From positions 1 through 59,549 of the forward strand of contig CAYSJJ010000016.1 in NCBI GenBank assembly GCA_964431365.1: DNA of 59,549 nt, read 5' to 3'. Source of the DNA: Geomobilibacter sp964431365 (GTDB taxonomy: Bacteria > Desulfobacterota > Desulfuromonadia > Geobacterales > DSM-12255). The translations under genes and the position numbers were made by a program. Shown one piece after another: positions 34,448 through 43,195 of the stretch. Position 1 is the first letter of the stretch. The number at the start of each line of letters is the position of its first letter. The notes under the pieces were generated by a model, which did not search any database, was not told where the DNA came from, and saw only the letters and a list, made by a program, of their open reading frames with translations.

Positions 34448-35548
34448 TTACTTGAAGACCAGCATGGTGGCGGTCTGATTGATGTGCCCGATAAACTGCT
34501 CGCCATAGGTGCTGAAACCGACGGTCGGCACCTCCGCGAAGAGCGCGCCATACTCCTTTGTCAGCTGTTTCTGCCCCAGTTCCAGCGTCCTCAGGATGCA
34601 GTTGAAGTTGATCAGTCCCGACATCCCCCCCAGCTCCTCCCTGGCCCTGGCCAGGGCCTGGGAGGTGTCCTGGATGATCTCCGTCGATTCCAGCAGGGTG
34701 AGTTCCATCCCTTCGGTCACGCCGCAGTAGAAGGTCATCGTATCCCCCTTGATCTGCTGGGGGCTCCGTACGTACGGCTCATCGCCGATCATCAGTCCCA
34801 CCGGATTGTGCATGAAGCGGTCCGCCGCCTCGGCCACCGACGTCCCGAGCGCTTCCGCATAGGCGACGGCAGCCGGTTTGTGGTCGAATTCGATGACCTC
34901 CCGGACGAACTCGTCGGCCTTGGTCACCACCAGCTTCTTGTCGAGGGGACGGAAACTCTGGGTCTTGACGAACGCGAATTCGGTGGCCGGCTCGATCAGC
35001 GCCAGGACGGCGGCGTTGCGGTAGCACCGGCCATTGGCGTAGACATGGGTGGCGGCGAATTTCAGGTCATCGCCCGCCGAGCCGCCGATGAAGTTGACGT
35101 TGGTCAGGTCGCCGATCCGGTCGATGATCAGCTCCTCCTTGCGGCAGAGGCCGTCCACAAGGATAATCCCCACATACTGCTTCGGGTCCATCTCGGCCAT
35201 CGGCTTGCCGAAGTGACGCTCGAACGAACTGAAGGCGTCGTAACTGTCGCTCCCCAGCTCCTCCAGTACGGCGACCTTTGCCGATCTGATCGCCTGACCG
35301 TTGAACGCCATGGCAACGACGGAGTTGGTGAGCATCCTGCCCGTCACGAACTCCCCGGCTGTGGAACAGCCGAAAACGTCCGCGGTCGGGAAGGCAGCCT
35401 GCATCTCCCTGCTGATGGCTTCGGGGTCGAGGGTGGACGAGGCGAAATAGATGACCAGTTTTGCGTCGAATCCGGCAAGCTGCTGCTGCAGCTCCTCTAC
35501 TGCGTTCTTCGGGGTGCTGCTCTCGGAATATGCTGTGGTGATGTTCAT
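34448..35548 (-). CDS. FIST domain sensory protein
   Basis: This 366-residue cytoplasmic protein has a FIST_N domain (LVIYFASSTLDPEAISREM, FGCSTAGEF near residue 60) and a FIST_C domain (FYCGVTEGMELTLLE, GLINFNCILR near residue 310). FIST domains are small-ligand sensors often encoded with chemoreceptors. Here the gene is last in an MCP-63 aa protein-FIST unit, so it may bind an amino acid-like ligand and modulate chemotaxis. The actual ligand and partner are unknown. Confidence 0.88.
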   Translation of the reverse strand: MNITTAYSESSTPKNAVEELQQQLAGFDAKLVIYFASSTLDPEAISREMQAAFPTADVFGCSTAGEFVTGRMLTNSVVAMAFNGQAIRSAKVAVLEELGSDSYDAFSSFERHFGKPMAEMDPKQYVGIILVDGLCRKEELIIDRIGDLTNVNFIGGSAGDDLKFAATHVYANGRCYRNAAVLALIEPATEFAFVKTQSFRPLDKKLVVTKADEFVREVIEFDHKPAAVAYAEALGTSVAEAADRFMHNPVGLMIGDEPYVRSPQQIKGDTMTFYCGVTEGMELTLLESTEIIQDTSQALARAREELGGMSGLINFNCILRTLELGQKQLTKEYGALFAEVPTVGFSTYGEQFIGHINQTATMLVFK

Positions 35549-35556
35549 GGGATCTC

Positions 35557-35748
35557 CTATCTGAGTTCTTTTGCCACGACGTCGAGCTTGGCGAGTATGG
35601 CCGGGTCATCGTCCGACTGGGGGGTGAACTTGTTCGGGTCGATCCCCTTCAGCATCAGCTTCGTCTTGATGACGCCGGCCAGCATCGGATTGTCCTTCGC
35701 CCTCTGGGCGATGATCATGTCGATCATCTGTTTGATCTTGCCTGCCAT
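35557..35748 (-). CDS. Small protein between MCP and FIST genes
   Basis: This 63-residue protein begins MAGKIKQMIDMIIAQRAK and has an amphipathic helical N-terminus and an acidic C-terminal half (SDDDPAILAKLDVVAKEL). There is no known family. The ATG at 35748 has AGGAGG at ideal spacing; the GTG nine bases earlier is too close to it. It is 8 bases upstream of the FIST gene and 50 downstream of the MCP gene, so co-expression and a shared signalling role are likely. Confidence 0.7.
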   Translation of the reverse strand: MAGKIKQMIDMIIAQRAKDNPMLAGVIKTKLMLKGIDPNKFTPQSDDDPAILAKLDVVAKELR

Positions 35749-35798
35749 CTGGTACACCTCCTGTGATGTTGTGTGACGTTATTGCCCGTAGATGGGGC

Positions 35799-37403
35799 CT
35801 ACGAAGCGATCCTGAACTGACCCACCAGCTCCTGCAGATCGTTGGAGAGGCTGGTCAGTTCCGACGCCGAACGGGCGCTCTCCTTGGCGACCTCGGCCGT
35901 CGCCGTCATGACCTCGGTGATCATCTGGATGTTGCTGCTGATCTCGTTGGAGGTGGCGGTCTGTTCCTCGGTGGCGGTGGCGATCTGGTTGACCTGCGTG
36001 GTCACCGCCTGGATCTGGCTCAGTATCCCCTGGAGCGCGTCGCCGGATTTTGCCGCCTCCATGGTTCCCCGTTCCACCTCGTTCACCCCTTCGACCATGG
36101 ATCGGACCGCCCCTCTGGTCTGGCTTTGTACCGCCTTGATCATGGTGCCGATCTCCTTGGTGGCCTTGGTCGTCCGCTCGGCCAGGGCGCGCACCTCGTC
36201 GGCCACCACGGCGAAGCCCCGCCCCTGTTCGCCGGCCCTGGCCGCCTCGATGGCGGCATTGAGCGCCAGAAGGTTGGTCTGGTCGGCAATGTCCTCGATG
36301 GTGCCGACGATCTCGCCTATCTGGTCGGATTTGGCCCCCAGGGCCTCGACCGTCTGCGCCGACTCCTTCACCCGTTCGGCGATGAGGTTCATGACGGCCA
36401 CGGTCTGCTGGACCACGGCGGAACCGGAGAGGGTCGAGGCGTTCGCCCGATCGGAACTCTGTGCTGCAATCGTGCAGTTGCTGGCCACATCGTTGGACGT
36501 GGCAGCCATCTGCTCGCTCGCCACGGCGATGGTCCCGGCCTGAACCGCCACCTCGCCGGCATTGCCGGCCATCATCTCGTAGGCGGTGCAGAGCATGCCC
36601 GACGTCGACGAGACCTGGGTGGTCGTCTGCATGAGCCGGCTGACGATGTCGTGGAACTTCCCCATGAAGGCGTTGAACGCCCGGCACATGTCGCCGACTT
36701 CGTTCGCTTCCCCATAGTCGATCCGCTGGGTCAGGTCGCCGTTCGCCTCCGAGGAGACCAGCATGTCGTGCATCAGGTTCAAAGGCGTGAAGAGGCGGCG
36801 GACCATGAACCAGCTGACCGCTGCCGCGGCAGCGAGAAAGACGAGCGCCAGGGCGGGGATGATAAGCAGCAGGCGTTGGTAGGAGTCGAGGTACTCGCTC
36901 TTCCTGACCGCTACGGCAAAGGCGCCGATAGTCTCTCCCCGACCGTTCTTCAGCGGATCGTAGGCGGCATAGTAGGGGACGCCCAGCACTTCCACCTCCC
37001 CGCGGTAGGGCCGGCCGCTCCGGATGACCGCGTCGTAGGCCGGGCCCTGCAGTTTCGTTCCCAGGGCACGGCTGCCGTCCTCCCTGACGACCGTGGTGGC
37101 GATGCGGGTGTCTCCCATGAAGATCGAGGCCACGCCGCCGCACAGCTCCTTGAGCCGGTCAGGGAGTGCATTGTCTCCGTTGATGGCATATCCGTCCGCC
37201 ATGAGCCGCCCCCCCTCGATCCGGACATCGCGTCCCTTCTGGGAGAGCAGTTCCCGGAACGTCCTGAGCCGCGCCTCCTGGGAGGCGACCGCCTTGGCAT
37301 CGAGACTCTGCTTGAAGGTGTAGAGGCAGATGCCCGTGATGCTCGCCAGCGTAACCGCGATGATGGCCACGGTTACCACGATAAGTTTGGTCCTGATCTT
37401 CAT
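35799..37403 (-). CDS. Methyl-accepting chemotaxis protein with single-Cache sensor
   Basis: This 534-residue chemoreceptor has a first membrane helix about 7-29, a periplasmic single-Cache domain about 35-185 (GTKLQGPAYDAV, VPYYAAYDPLKN), a second helix about 187-212, HAMP, and a cytoplasmic signalling hairpin whose tip reads IEDIADQTNLLALNAAIEAA with RAGEQGRGFAVVADEVR. The Cache domain closely matches that of the hybrid kinase at 6598-9144. The start at 37403 is set by AGGAGG with six-base spacing. It probably feeds a CheA not in this window. Confidence 0.92.
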   Translation of the reverse strand: MKIRTKLIVVTVAIIAVTLASITGICLYTFKQSLDAKAVASQEARLRTFRELLSQKGRDVRIEGGRLMADGYAINGDNALPDRLKELCGGVASIFMGDTRIATTVVREDGSRALGTKLQGPAYDAVIRSGRPYRGEVEVLGVPYYAAYDPLKNGRGETIGAFAVAVRKSEYLDSYQRLLLIIPALALVFLAAAAAVSWFMVRRLFTPLNLMHDMLVSSEANGDLTQRIDYGEANEVGDMCRAFNAFMGKFHDIVSRLMQTTTQVSSTSGMLCTAYEMMAGNAGEVAVQAGTIAVASEQMAATSNDVASNCTIAAQSSDRANASTLSGSAVVQQTVAVMNLIAERVKESAQTVEALGAKSDQIGEIVGTIEDIADQTNLLALNAAIEAARAGEQGRGFAVVADEVRALAERTTKATKEIGTMIKAVQSQTRGAVRSMVEGVNEVERGTMEAAKSGDALQGILSQIQAVTTQVNQIATATEEQTATSNEISSNIQMITEVMTATAEVAKESARSASELTSLSNDLQELVGQFRIAS

Positions 37404-37548
37404 CCACACCCTCCTGCAAAGCTCGTAATGGGTTCGCGAGACGTCAGCCGGCGCGGCTCCACCCGGTTGCCGATACCGGCCGTCGTTGGTCCGACGCGAA
37501 CACCGTTTTCTGTTTCATTAGCTTTCGGCTGCAAAACGATTGCATGCA

Positions 37549-37585
37549 TGCGTAATTTACTTGGCCATGATGCGTAAATTACGCA
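37549..37585. promoter_or_regulatory. Tandem palindromic operator upstream of the MCP unit
   Basis: TGCGTAATTTAC (37549-37560) and TGCGTAAATTACGCA (37571-37585) are two copies of the same motif with centres 22 bp apart, two turns of the helix. They lie between the MCP start and the LuxR-type regulator end. This is a convincing protein-binding arrangement; the binder is unknown. Confidence 0.6.
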
Positions 37586-37679
37586 GGGGAGGGGGAGGTG
37601 CAACCGGATAGTGCCGGCGAAGGGATCTGGTGCGGAGTAGGAGTTGTGTGGAGAGGGGAAGTGTTTTAAAATTGAGGTG

Positions 37680-38360
37680 TTAGAGGCGGACCATCCCCTC
37701 GCGCAGGGCGAATTTGACCAGGTCGGCACTGCTCCTCAGGTGCAATTTCCGCATGCAGTGCCGGCGGAAGGTGTCGACGGTCTTGTTGGAGATGCCGAGG
37801 ATGAAGGCGATGTCCTTGGAGTTGTTCCCTTCGGCCAGCAGTCTGAGGATCTCCTGTTCGCGGCCGGTGAGATGTGCATTGCTCGTTGGGGTCTCCCGGG
37901 GAGCGGGGCGAGCGAAGCTCCTCACGAGAATCTCCGAGACCTTCGGGCCCAAATATGTTTCAAGCGAGTAGATGGCGCGGATCCCCTCGGGGAGGCAGCG
38001 AAAATCCGCCTCTTTCAGGATGTACCCCCGCGCGCCGTGGTCGAAGGCGTTCGCTACCGATTCCCGGTCGGAATTGCCGGTCAGGAAGAGCACCTGGCAG
38101 GGTAAGCCCTCCGCGACCATTCGCCGGGTAACTTCAAGCCCGTCCAGCAGAGGGAGGTGAATCTCGGTGACAATGACGTCCGGCACCTGTTCCCGCGCCA
38201 GTTCGAGCAGCGACTTACCGTCACCGGTGTCGGCAACCACCTGGATGCCTTCCACCCCTTCCAGTAACGATCGTACCCCCTGGCGCACGATCGTTTGCTG
38301 GTCAGCCAGCACGACCCGTATCTGCCGCTCAGTAACGAGCGGACAATGGTATGACGTCAT
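37680..38360 (-). CDS. NarL/LuxR-family response regulator with altered receiver
   Basis: This 226-residue protein has an N-terminal receiver fold (QIRVVLADQQTIVRQGVRSL) and a C-terminal LuxR helix-turn-helix (LTGREQEILRLLAEGNNSKD, then IAFILGISNKTVDTF). The phospho-acceptor Asp of the receiver appears replaced by Glu (VIVTEIHLPLLDG), and the acidic pair is Asp-Gln rather than Asp-Asp. Phosphorylation is therefore unlikely; the Glu may lock it in an active-like state. No cognate kinase is adjacent. The start is ATG 38360 or GTG 38363. Confidence 0.85.
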   Translation of the reverse strand: MTSYHCPLVTERQIRVVLADQQTIVRQGVRSLLEGVEGIQVVADTGDGKSLLELAREQVPDVIVTEIHLPLLDGLEVTRRMVAEGLPCQVLFLTGNSDRESVANAFDHGARGYILKEADFRCLPEGIRAIYSLETYLGPKVSEILVRSFARPAPRETPTSNAHLTGREQEILRLLAEGNNSKDIAFILGISNKTVDTFRRHCMRKLHLRSSADLVKFALREGMVRL

Positions 38361-38474
38361 CACATCTCAACCCTGTTCCGTGGTGTCCTGTGCCGATGAA
38401 TTCACTGATCATGTAACGTTTGGCAGCCCAGATCTCAGCTTCCACCACCGCGCTGCCCGGCAAACCGCTCCCCC

Positions 38475-38711
38475 TTACCCGGCGTGCGGTTTGCCGATCT
38501 CCTCCATGCCAACGCTGCCATGACCGCCTTCCACATTGGGCGCATCCCCTCCCAGGTGAGCTGCGCAGACATTCCGGATGTTATTGACCTTGGCACCACA
38601 ATGCTTGCATTCAACCGTGGGGTTGTCCGAAATACTCTTGATGCACTCTTCGAGTCCTTTCGACTTGAGATAACAAAAATGCATCTTGTGCGCTTCGCAG
38701 TTACAGTCCAT
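38475..38711 (-). CDS. Small cysteine/histidine-rich protein, possible metal binder
   Basis: This 78-residue protein begins MDCNCEAHKMHFCYLK and has CKHCGAKVNN in the middle, six Cys in all, and a Gly/His-rich tail (GGHGSVGM). The CxC and CxxC pairs suggest zinc or another soft metal. The ATG at 38711 has GGAGG at ideal spacing; a longer form from 38741 is possible. It follows the kinase gene of the second alcohol dehydrogenase operon by about 75 bases. No family is recognised. Confidence 0.7.
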   Translation of the reverse strand: MDCNCEAHKMHFCYLKSKGLEECIKSISDNPTVECKHCGAKVNNIRNVCAAHLGGDAPNVEGGHGSVGMEEIGKPHAG

Positions 38712-38786
38712 GTTTCCTCCGTTGTTCGTTGAATTGGCCATCGGTATGTTCGACGTCGTTACCCGTTCCCGCTTGCAGGATATTCG

Positions 38787-40697
38787 TCATTCCTGGCTGG
38801 CCGGCAGTCGCACCGTGAACAGTGAGCCCTCGCCGAGTGTGCTCTCCACCTGGATCTCGCCGCCGTGACGCTTGACGATGTCGTAGGTCAGGGCCAGGCC
38901 GAGGCCTATCCCCTTACCCACCTCCTTGGTGGTGAAGAACGGGTCCCAGATCCGGTCGATGGTGTCCTGGGCGATGCCGCAGCCGGTATCGCCGATCCTG
39001 ATCTCCACCATGGCGTCGTCGGTCTGGAGCGTCGTCACCGTCACCTTCCCGGTCCCCTTGATCGCCTGGTGGGCGTTGACCAGCAGGTTCATGCAGACCT
39101 GGCGCAGTCCGGACGGGTCCCCCATGACCCGGGGAAGGCCCGCCTGCAGATCGGTGACCACGTCGATCTGGCGATAGACCAGATGGTGCCGGAGCAGTTC
39201 GAGGATCTCCATGAGGACCTCGTTCATCTCCACCAGGGAGAAGGAGCCGTCCGATTTCCTGCTGAAGCTGAGCAGGTGGTCGATGATCCCTTTGCAGCGG
39301 TACGACTCCCTGACGATGACTTCCAGGTAGTGGGGAAAGTCGTCCAGCCGGAGATCCTTCTTCATGGCCGGTTCGTCGCGGAACCGCCTCAGAAGACCTT
39401 CCGCGTAACCTGCGACCGAGGTGAGCGGGTTGTTGATCTCATGGGCGATGCCGGTGGCCAGCACGCCGATGCTCGACATCTTCTCGGTCTGGATCAGGTG
39501 CATCTCCTGCAGACGCTTTTTCGAGATGTCCCGGAAAAAGACCAGTGCCCGGTTTCTCTCTCCCAGGGCGTCTTTTATGGGGGTGGCGGTGATGTCCACG
39601 TACTGGGTCCGGTGGCCGTCCCGCACCGAGACGGCGGAGGTTTCCACCCGCTCCCCCTTGAGCGCTTGCTCCACTGGGCAATCGTGCGGCATGGAGGACG
39701 TTTCGGGATGGAAGAGCTCGCGGCAGGAGGTGCCGGGCCGTATCTCCCGGGGATAGAGCCTTGGCGCGATGAGGTTATGGTGCTGGACCACTCCGTCATG
39801 GTCGTACACCACGATGCCGTCGCTGATGGAGTCGAAGATGGCCTGCAGTTCGTTGGTCTTGTTGAGCAACTCCACTTCGGCCTGCTTCCGTTCGGTGATG
39901 TCCTGGGTCGTGCCATAGAGCCGCACCACCCGGCCGGCGCTGTTCACCGACGGCTCGACGATGGAGTAGACCCACCGGGAGGTGCCGTCGCCGAACTGCA
40001 GACGGTGCTCGATCTCGTAGCTCTTCCCGTACTCGATGCCGAGCCGCAGGTGCTCCATGACCGAAGCGAGATCCTCCGGGTGGACCACGCCGGCAAACGC
40101 CTCCTGGGTCGTCTCCTCCCGGCTGAGCCGCATGATGCGCAGCAGTTCGTCCGAGGCGTTCACCCCCCCGGTGACCGGGTCGAAACTCCAGGAGCCCACA
40201 TGGGTCATGGACTGGGCCTTGGTCAGGTTGTATTCGCTCTCCGACAGGGCCTGTTCGGCCATCTTCTTCTCGGTGATGTCCACCAGCACGGCCAGGCATT
40301 CCTCCCCCGATTCGGTGACCATGGCCTCGATGCGGACATAGAGCGGCCGGTTGTCCCGCTGGGAGAGCCGGAGCCGGCAGGTCTCCTTGCCATGGGACCG
40401 GAACACCGTGCGGAGGTAGTTGCTGAACAGGAAGCAGTCCTCGTCGGCGACGAAGGAGTCGAACCGCCGGCCGAGCAGGCCGTTCCGCTCGATGCCGAGC
40501 AGGCGCTCGCCGAAAAGGTTGACCGACTGGATGGCCCCTTCGCGGTCGAAGGTGAAATACCCCACCGGCGCAAAGTCATACAGAAGGGCGTATTTGTTGC
40601 GCGAAGCCTCCAGCTCTTCCCGTGAGCGGCGCAGCTCCTCGATCTTCGTCTCCAGTTCCGCCTGGTGGGGATGAACGTCACGTTGAAGTTTCACCAC
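38787..40697 (-). CDS. Cytoplasmic PAS sensor histidine kinase (three PAS domains)
   Basis: This 636-residue kinase has a coiled N-terminus (HQAELETKIEELRRSREELE), three PAS domains (about 35-150, 160-285 and 290-410), a HisKA box GIAHEINNPLTSVAGYAEGL and an HATPase (RIWDPFFTTKE, GIGLGLALTYDIVKRHGGEI). The third PAS, with CRELFHPETSSMPHDCPVEQ, and the catalytic core closely match the kinase at 49187-50401. It is the fourth gene of the adh2-moxR-VWA unit; GTG 40697 is preceded by GAGG, 8 bases after the VWA gene stop. A conserved Cys pair in that PAS could sense redox or bind metal. Confidence 0.87.
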   Translation of the reverse strand: MVKLQRDVHPHQAELETKIEELRRSREELEASRNKYALLYDFAPVGYFTFDREGAIQSVNLFGERLLGIERNGLLGRRFDSFVADEDCFLFSNYLRTVFRSHGKETCRLRLSQRDNRPLYVRIEAMVTESGEECLAVLVDITEKKMAEQALSESEYNLTKAQSMTHVGSWSFDPVTGGVNASDELLRIMRLSREETTQEAFAGVVHPEDLASVMEHLRLGIEYGKSYEIEHRLQFGDGTSRWVYSIVEPSVNSAGRVVRLYGTTQDITERKQAEVELLNKTNELQAIFDSISDGIVVYDHDGVVQHHNLIAPRLYPREIRPGTSCRELFHPETSSMPHDCPVEQALKGERVETSAVSVRDGHRTQYVDITATPIKDALGERNRALVFFRDISKKRLQEMHLIQTEKMSSIGVLATGIAHEINNPLTSVAGYAEGLLRRFRDEPAMKKDLRLDDFPHYLEVIVRESYRCKGIIDHLLSFSRKSDGSFSLVEMNEVLMEILELLRHHLVYRQIDVVTDLQAGLPRVMGDPSGLRQVCMNLLVNAHQAIKGTGKVTVTTLQTDDAMVEIRIGDTGCGIAQDTIDRIWDPFFTTKEVGKGIGLGLALTYDIVKRHGGEIQVESTLGEGSLFTVRLPASQE

Positions 40698-40704
40698 TCG
40701 GTCC

Positions 40705-42144
40705 TCAGCGTCGGGTCTCGTATTTGATGCCGAAGCGTTCCCGCCAGGCAGCGCTGCTCGGGTTGTTCTGCATCCAGAAGGTGCGGCCTTTGGCAGCCTC
40801 GGACTGGCCGTAGTAATTACGGTAATCGGGCGGTTCTTCCTGCTCCTTCTGCAGATGGTCCCGTCGCTTCCTGGGGGCATGGTCCGTATAGATGCTGCGG
40901 AAGAGGTCTTCCAGGATCTGGCTCAGCTCGTCGACGTTCTTCACCTGCTCCACCTTGTCGCAGTAAGCGCCGTACTCTTCGATCAGGCAGTCGCCCCGCT
41001 TCCAGGTTTCACGGTCCTCCGGGGTAAGCCAGAGCAGGTACCCCGCCTTCTCCCTGATCTCGTCCATGACCCAGTCATTGGCCTCGTTGTAGTTGTTCCG
41101 CGCATCCCCCAGGACAATGATCGTCGGATTGCCCCGCATGCTCTCCAGGTGTCGTTTCTTGAAATTGACCAGGACCTTGCCGTAATCGCTGTTCTCGTCC
41201 ATATCGACAATCTTCCCTGAGTCGATGATCTCCAGCAGGCAATTTACCGGCATGTTCGTCAGCAGGTCGGTTATTTCAGCCAGTTCCTGGTTGAAGATGA
41301 AGCTCCGTACGTCCATCAGCCTGTTGTGCAGGGTGTGCAGGAGCAGCAGCATGAAGCGCGAGGCGTAGCTTACCGAAAAGCTGACGTCGCAAAGCACCAC
41401 CAGCCGGGGCCGTACCTTCTTCTTGCGGCGGAGCGACACCAGGAACGGTACCATGCCGTTCCGGTAGTTTTTCTGGAGCGTCCTGATGACGTGCAGTTTA
41501 CCCCGGTTCTGTTCTTCCTTTACCCGCCGCACATCCTTGCGGATACGGATCAGCATCCGGGATACGACTTCGTGCATGTCGGCGATCTCTTCGGGGGTGA
41601 AGGCGGGATTGCTCTCCGTGCCCCAGCTTTTGCTGAACGCGGCCGAGGGGAGGTTCAGCAGGTTGAATTCCGACGGTTTGGGGGCCTTGTTCTTCCCCTT
41701 GTACCCTTTCATCCGCACCTGTATTTCCGGGCCGTCCGCATCCTCTTCCATATCCCTGAGCCAGTCGAGGTTCTGCAGATCCTCGGCGGTCAGCTCCTGG
41801 GCGCCGGAGAGCATGCGGGGCCGGTCCTCTTCCCGCTTTTCCAGCATCTCGGCGGTGAACTCCTCACCCTCGACGATATGGAAATAGGCGCCCATCAGCT
41901 CTTCGGGATTGATACAGAAGGGGTTTTCCTGCTGATAGCCGAAGAACGAGTCGAAGATCTCGTTGAATCCCGGAATGTCGTTGCTGTTCTTCACCAGCGT
42001 CAACTGCAGCAACGCCCGAACCGCCTCCCTCCCTTCAACACCCCCCAGTGCCAGCGCATTGACCGCATCGAGGCACTCCCCCGGTGACACCCGTATCCCT
42101 TCTTCCCGCAGGGCATGCACAAATCGGGTGACAACCGTTTCCAT
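40705..42144 (-). CDS. VWA domain protein (CoxE-like) paired with MoxR
   Basis: This 479-residue cytoplasmic protein has a C-terminal von Willebrand A domain with an altered MIDAS (LVVLCDVSFSVSYASRF, where DxSxS is present) and an N-terminal helical region. Such proteins pair with MoxR AAA+ ATPases to insert metals or activate enzymes, as CoxD/CoxE do for CO dehydrogenase. The gene starts 2 bases after moxR. Here the likely client is the iron-type alcohol dehydrogenase encoded upstream; this is inference. The start is fixed by METVVTRF and the preceding GAGGTAGCC. Confidence 0.83.
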   Translation of the reverse strand: METVVTRFVHALREEGIRVSPGECLDAVNALALGGVEGREAVRALLQLTLVKNSNDIPGFNEIFDSFFGYQQENPFCINPEELMGAYFHIVEGEEFTAEMLEKREEDRPRMLSGAQELTAEDLQNLDWLRDMEEDADGPEIQVRMKGYKGKNKAPKPSEFNLLNLPSAAFSKSWGTESNPAFTPEEIADMHEVVSRMLIRIRKDVRRVKEEQNRGKLHVIRTLQKNYRNGMVPFLVSLRRKKKVRPRLVVLCDVSFSVSYASRFMLLLLHTLHNRLMDVRSFIFNQELAEITDLLTNMPVNCLLEIIDSGKIVDMDENSDYGKVLVNFKKRHLESMRGNPTIIVLGDARNNYNEANDWVMDEIREKAGYLLWLTPEDRETWKRGDCLIEEYGAYCDKVEQVKNVDELSQILEDLFRSIYTDHAPRKRRDHLQKEQEEPPDYRNYYGQSEAAKGRTFWMQNNPSSAAWRERFGIKYETRR

Positions 42145-42146
42145 GG

Positions 42147-43049
42147 CTACCTCAGTTCCTGGCCGGCAAGTTCCCTCACCATCTGCAGATCGGCCTGGTG
42201 TTTGGCGATCACCCCCACGGTGTTGTCGAGCACCTGCCTGGTGAGCTTCGTGGCATTCAGGATGGTGAGGACGTTGGCCCAATCAAGGGTTTCGGAGACA
42301 CTGGGGGGCTTGCGCATGTTCAATTCGCGGGCCTTGCGCAGAAAGGAGACCATCTGCAGCGCCAGCTCCTCGCAGATTTCCGGGAAACGGGCCCGGACAA
42401 TGGCCACTTCGCGGTCCAGTTCCGGATATCCTATGTAGAGATAGAGGCAGCGGCGGCGGAGTGCGTCGGAAATCATCCGCGTGCCGTTGCTGGTCAGGAT
42501 CGTCAGCGGCTTATGGCGGGCTTCTATGACCCCCAGCTCGGGGACGGAGACCTGGAAGTCGCTCAGGCACTCCAGCAGCAACGCTTCGAACTCGTCACCG
42601 GAGCGGTCGATCTCGTCGATCAGCAGGAGTGAGCGTTTTTCCGACAGGAAACTACGCAGGATCGGCCGCTGCACCAGAAAATTATGGGAAAAGAAGAGGC
42701 TTTCCTCAGCGGCGAGCCGCTCCACGGCCTCGCGCAGGTCGGCGGAGACGGAGAGGTAGCTGTCGAGCTGTGTCCGCAGGAGCTGGGTATAGAGGAGCTG
42801 CTTGCCGTATTCCCAGTCGTAGAGCGCCTTCCCCTCGTCGATCCCCTCGTAGCACTGCAGCCGGACCAGCGGGAAATCCATGGCCGAGGAGAGGGTCTTG
42901 GCCAGCCCGGTCTTCCCGACGCCGGGAGGCCCCTCGATCAGGATCGGCTTCTCCATCCGGAGTGCCAGGAAAACGGCGGTGGCAATGGCGTCATCGGCAA
43001 TGTATCCGCCTGAACGGAGTACGCGTTTTACCTCTTGTTCGGTTATCAT
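42147..43049 (-). CDS. MoxR-family AAA+ ATPase
   Basis: This 300-residue AAA+ protein has Walker A EGPPGVGKT, Walker B LLLIDEIDRS, sensor 1 ILTSNGTR and the MoxR pattern LRRRCLYLYIGYPE. MoxR proteins act with VWA partners as enzyme-activating chaperones; the founding case is activation of methanol dehydrogenase in Paracoccus. It lies between a methanol dehydrogenase-like iron-type enzyme and its VWA partner. The ATG at 43049 has GAGGG upstream. Confidence 0.9.
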   Translation of the reverse strand: MITEQEVKRVLRSGGYIADDAIATAVFLALRMEKPILIEGPPGVGKTGLAKTLSSAMDFPLVRLQCYEGIDEGKALYDWEYGKQLLYTQLLRTQLDSYLSVSADLREAVERLAAEESLFFSHNFLVQRPILRSFLSEKRSLLLIDEIDRSGDEFEALLLECLSDFQVSVPELGVIEARHKPLTILTSNGTRMISDALRRRCLYLYIGYPELDREVAIVRARFPEICEELALQMVSFLRKARELNMRKPPSVSETLDWANVLTILNATKLTRQVLDNTVGVIAKHQADLQMVRELAGQELR

Positions 43050-43119
43050 GATGACCCTCGTGTCGGCGGTAGCGCGCGGATTGTTCCTGCCCGGACTCTG
43101 CGGCTGTCGATGCGGCAGC

Positions 43120-43160
43120 GCCGCTGGCACCCGGAGAACGTATTCTCCGGGGCCAGCGGC
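43120..43160 (-). other. Strong intercistronic hairpin between adh2 and moxR
   Basis: GCCGCTGGC-A-CCCGGAGAA, loop CGTA, TTCTCCGGG and GCCAGCGGC make an 18-bp stem with one bulged base. There is no U tract, so partial read-through into moxR is expected. It would let the dehydrogenase be made in excess over its activator. Confidence 0.65.
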
Positions 43161-43195
43161 AGCTCACTTCAGTTCAAGCCATTGTGTTGCCGGTA

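Noticed and set aside
38865..40625. Long plus-strand open frame opposite the PAS kinase
   Set aside because: No start signal and low-complexity composition; the minus strand carries HisKA and HATPase motifs.
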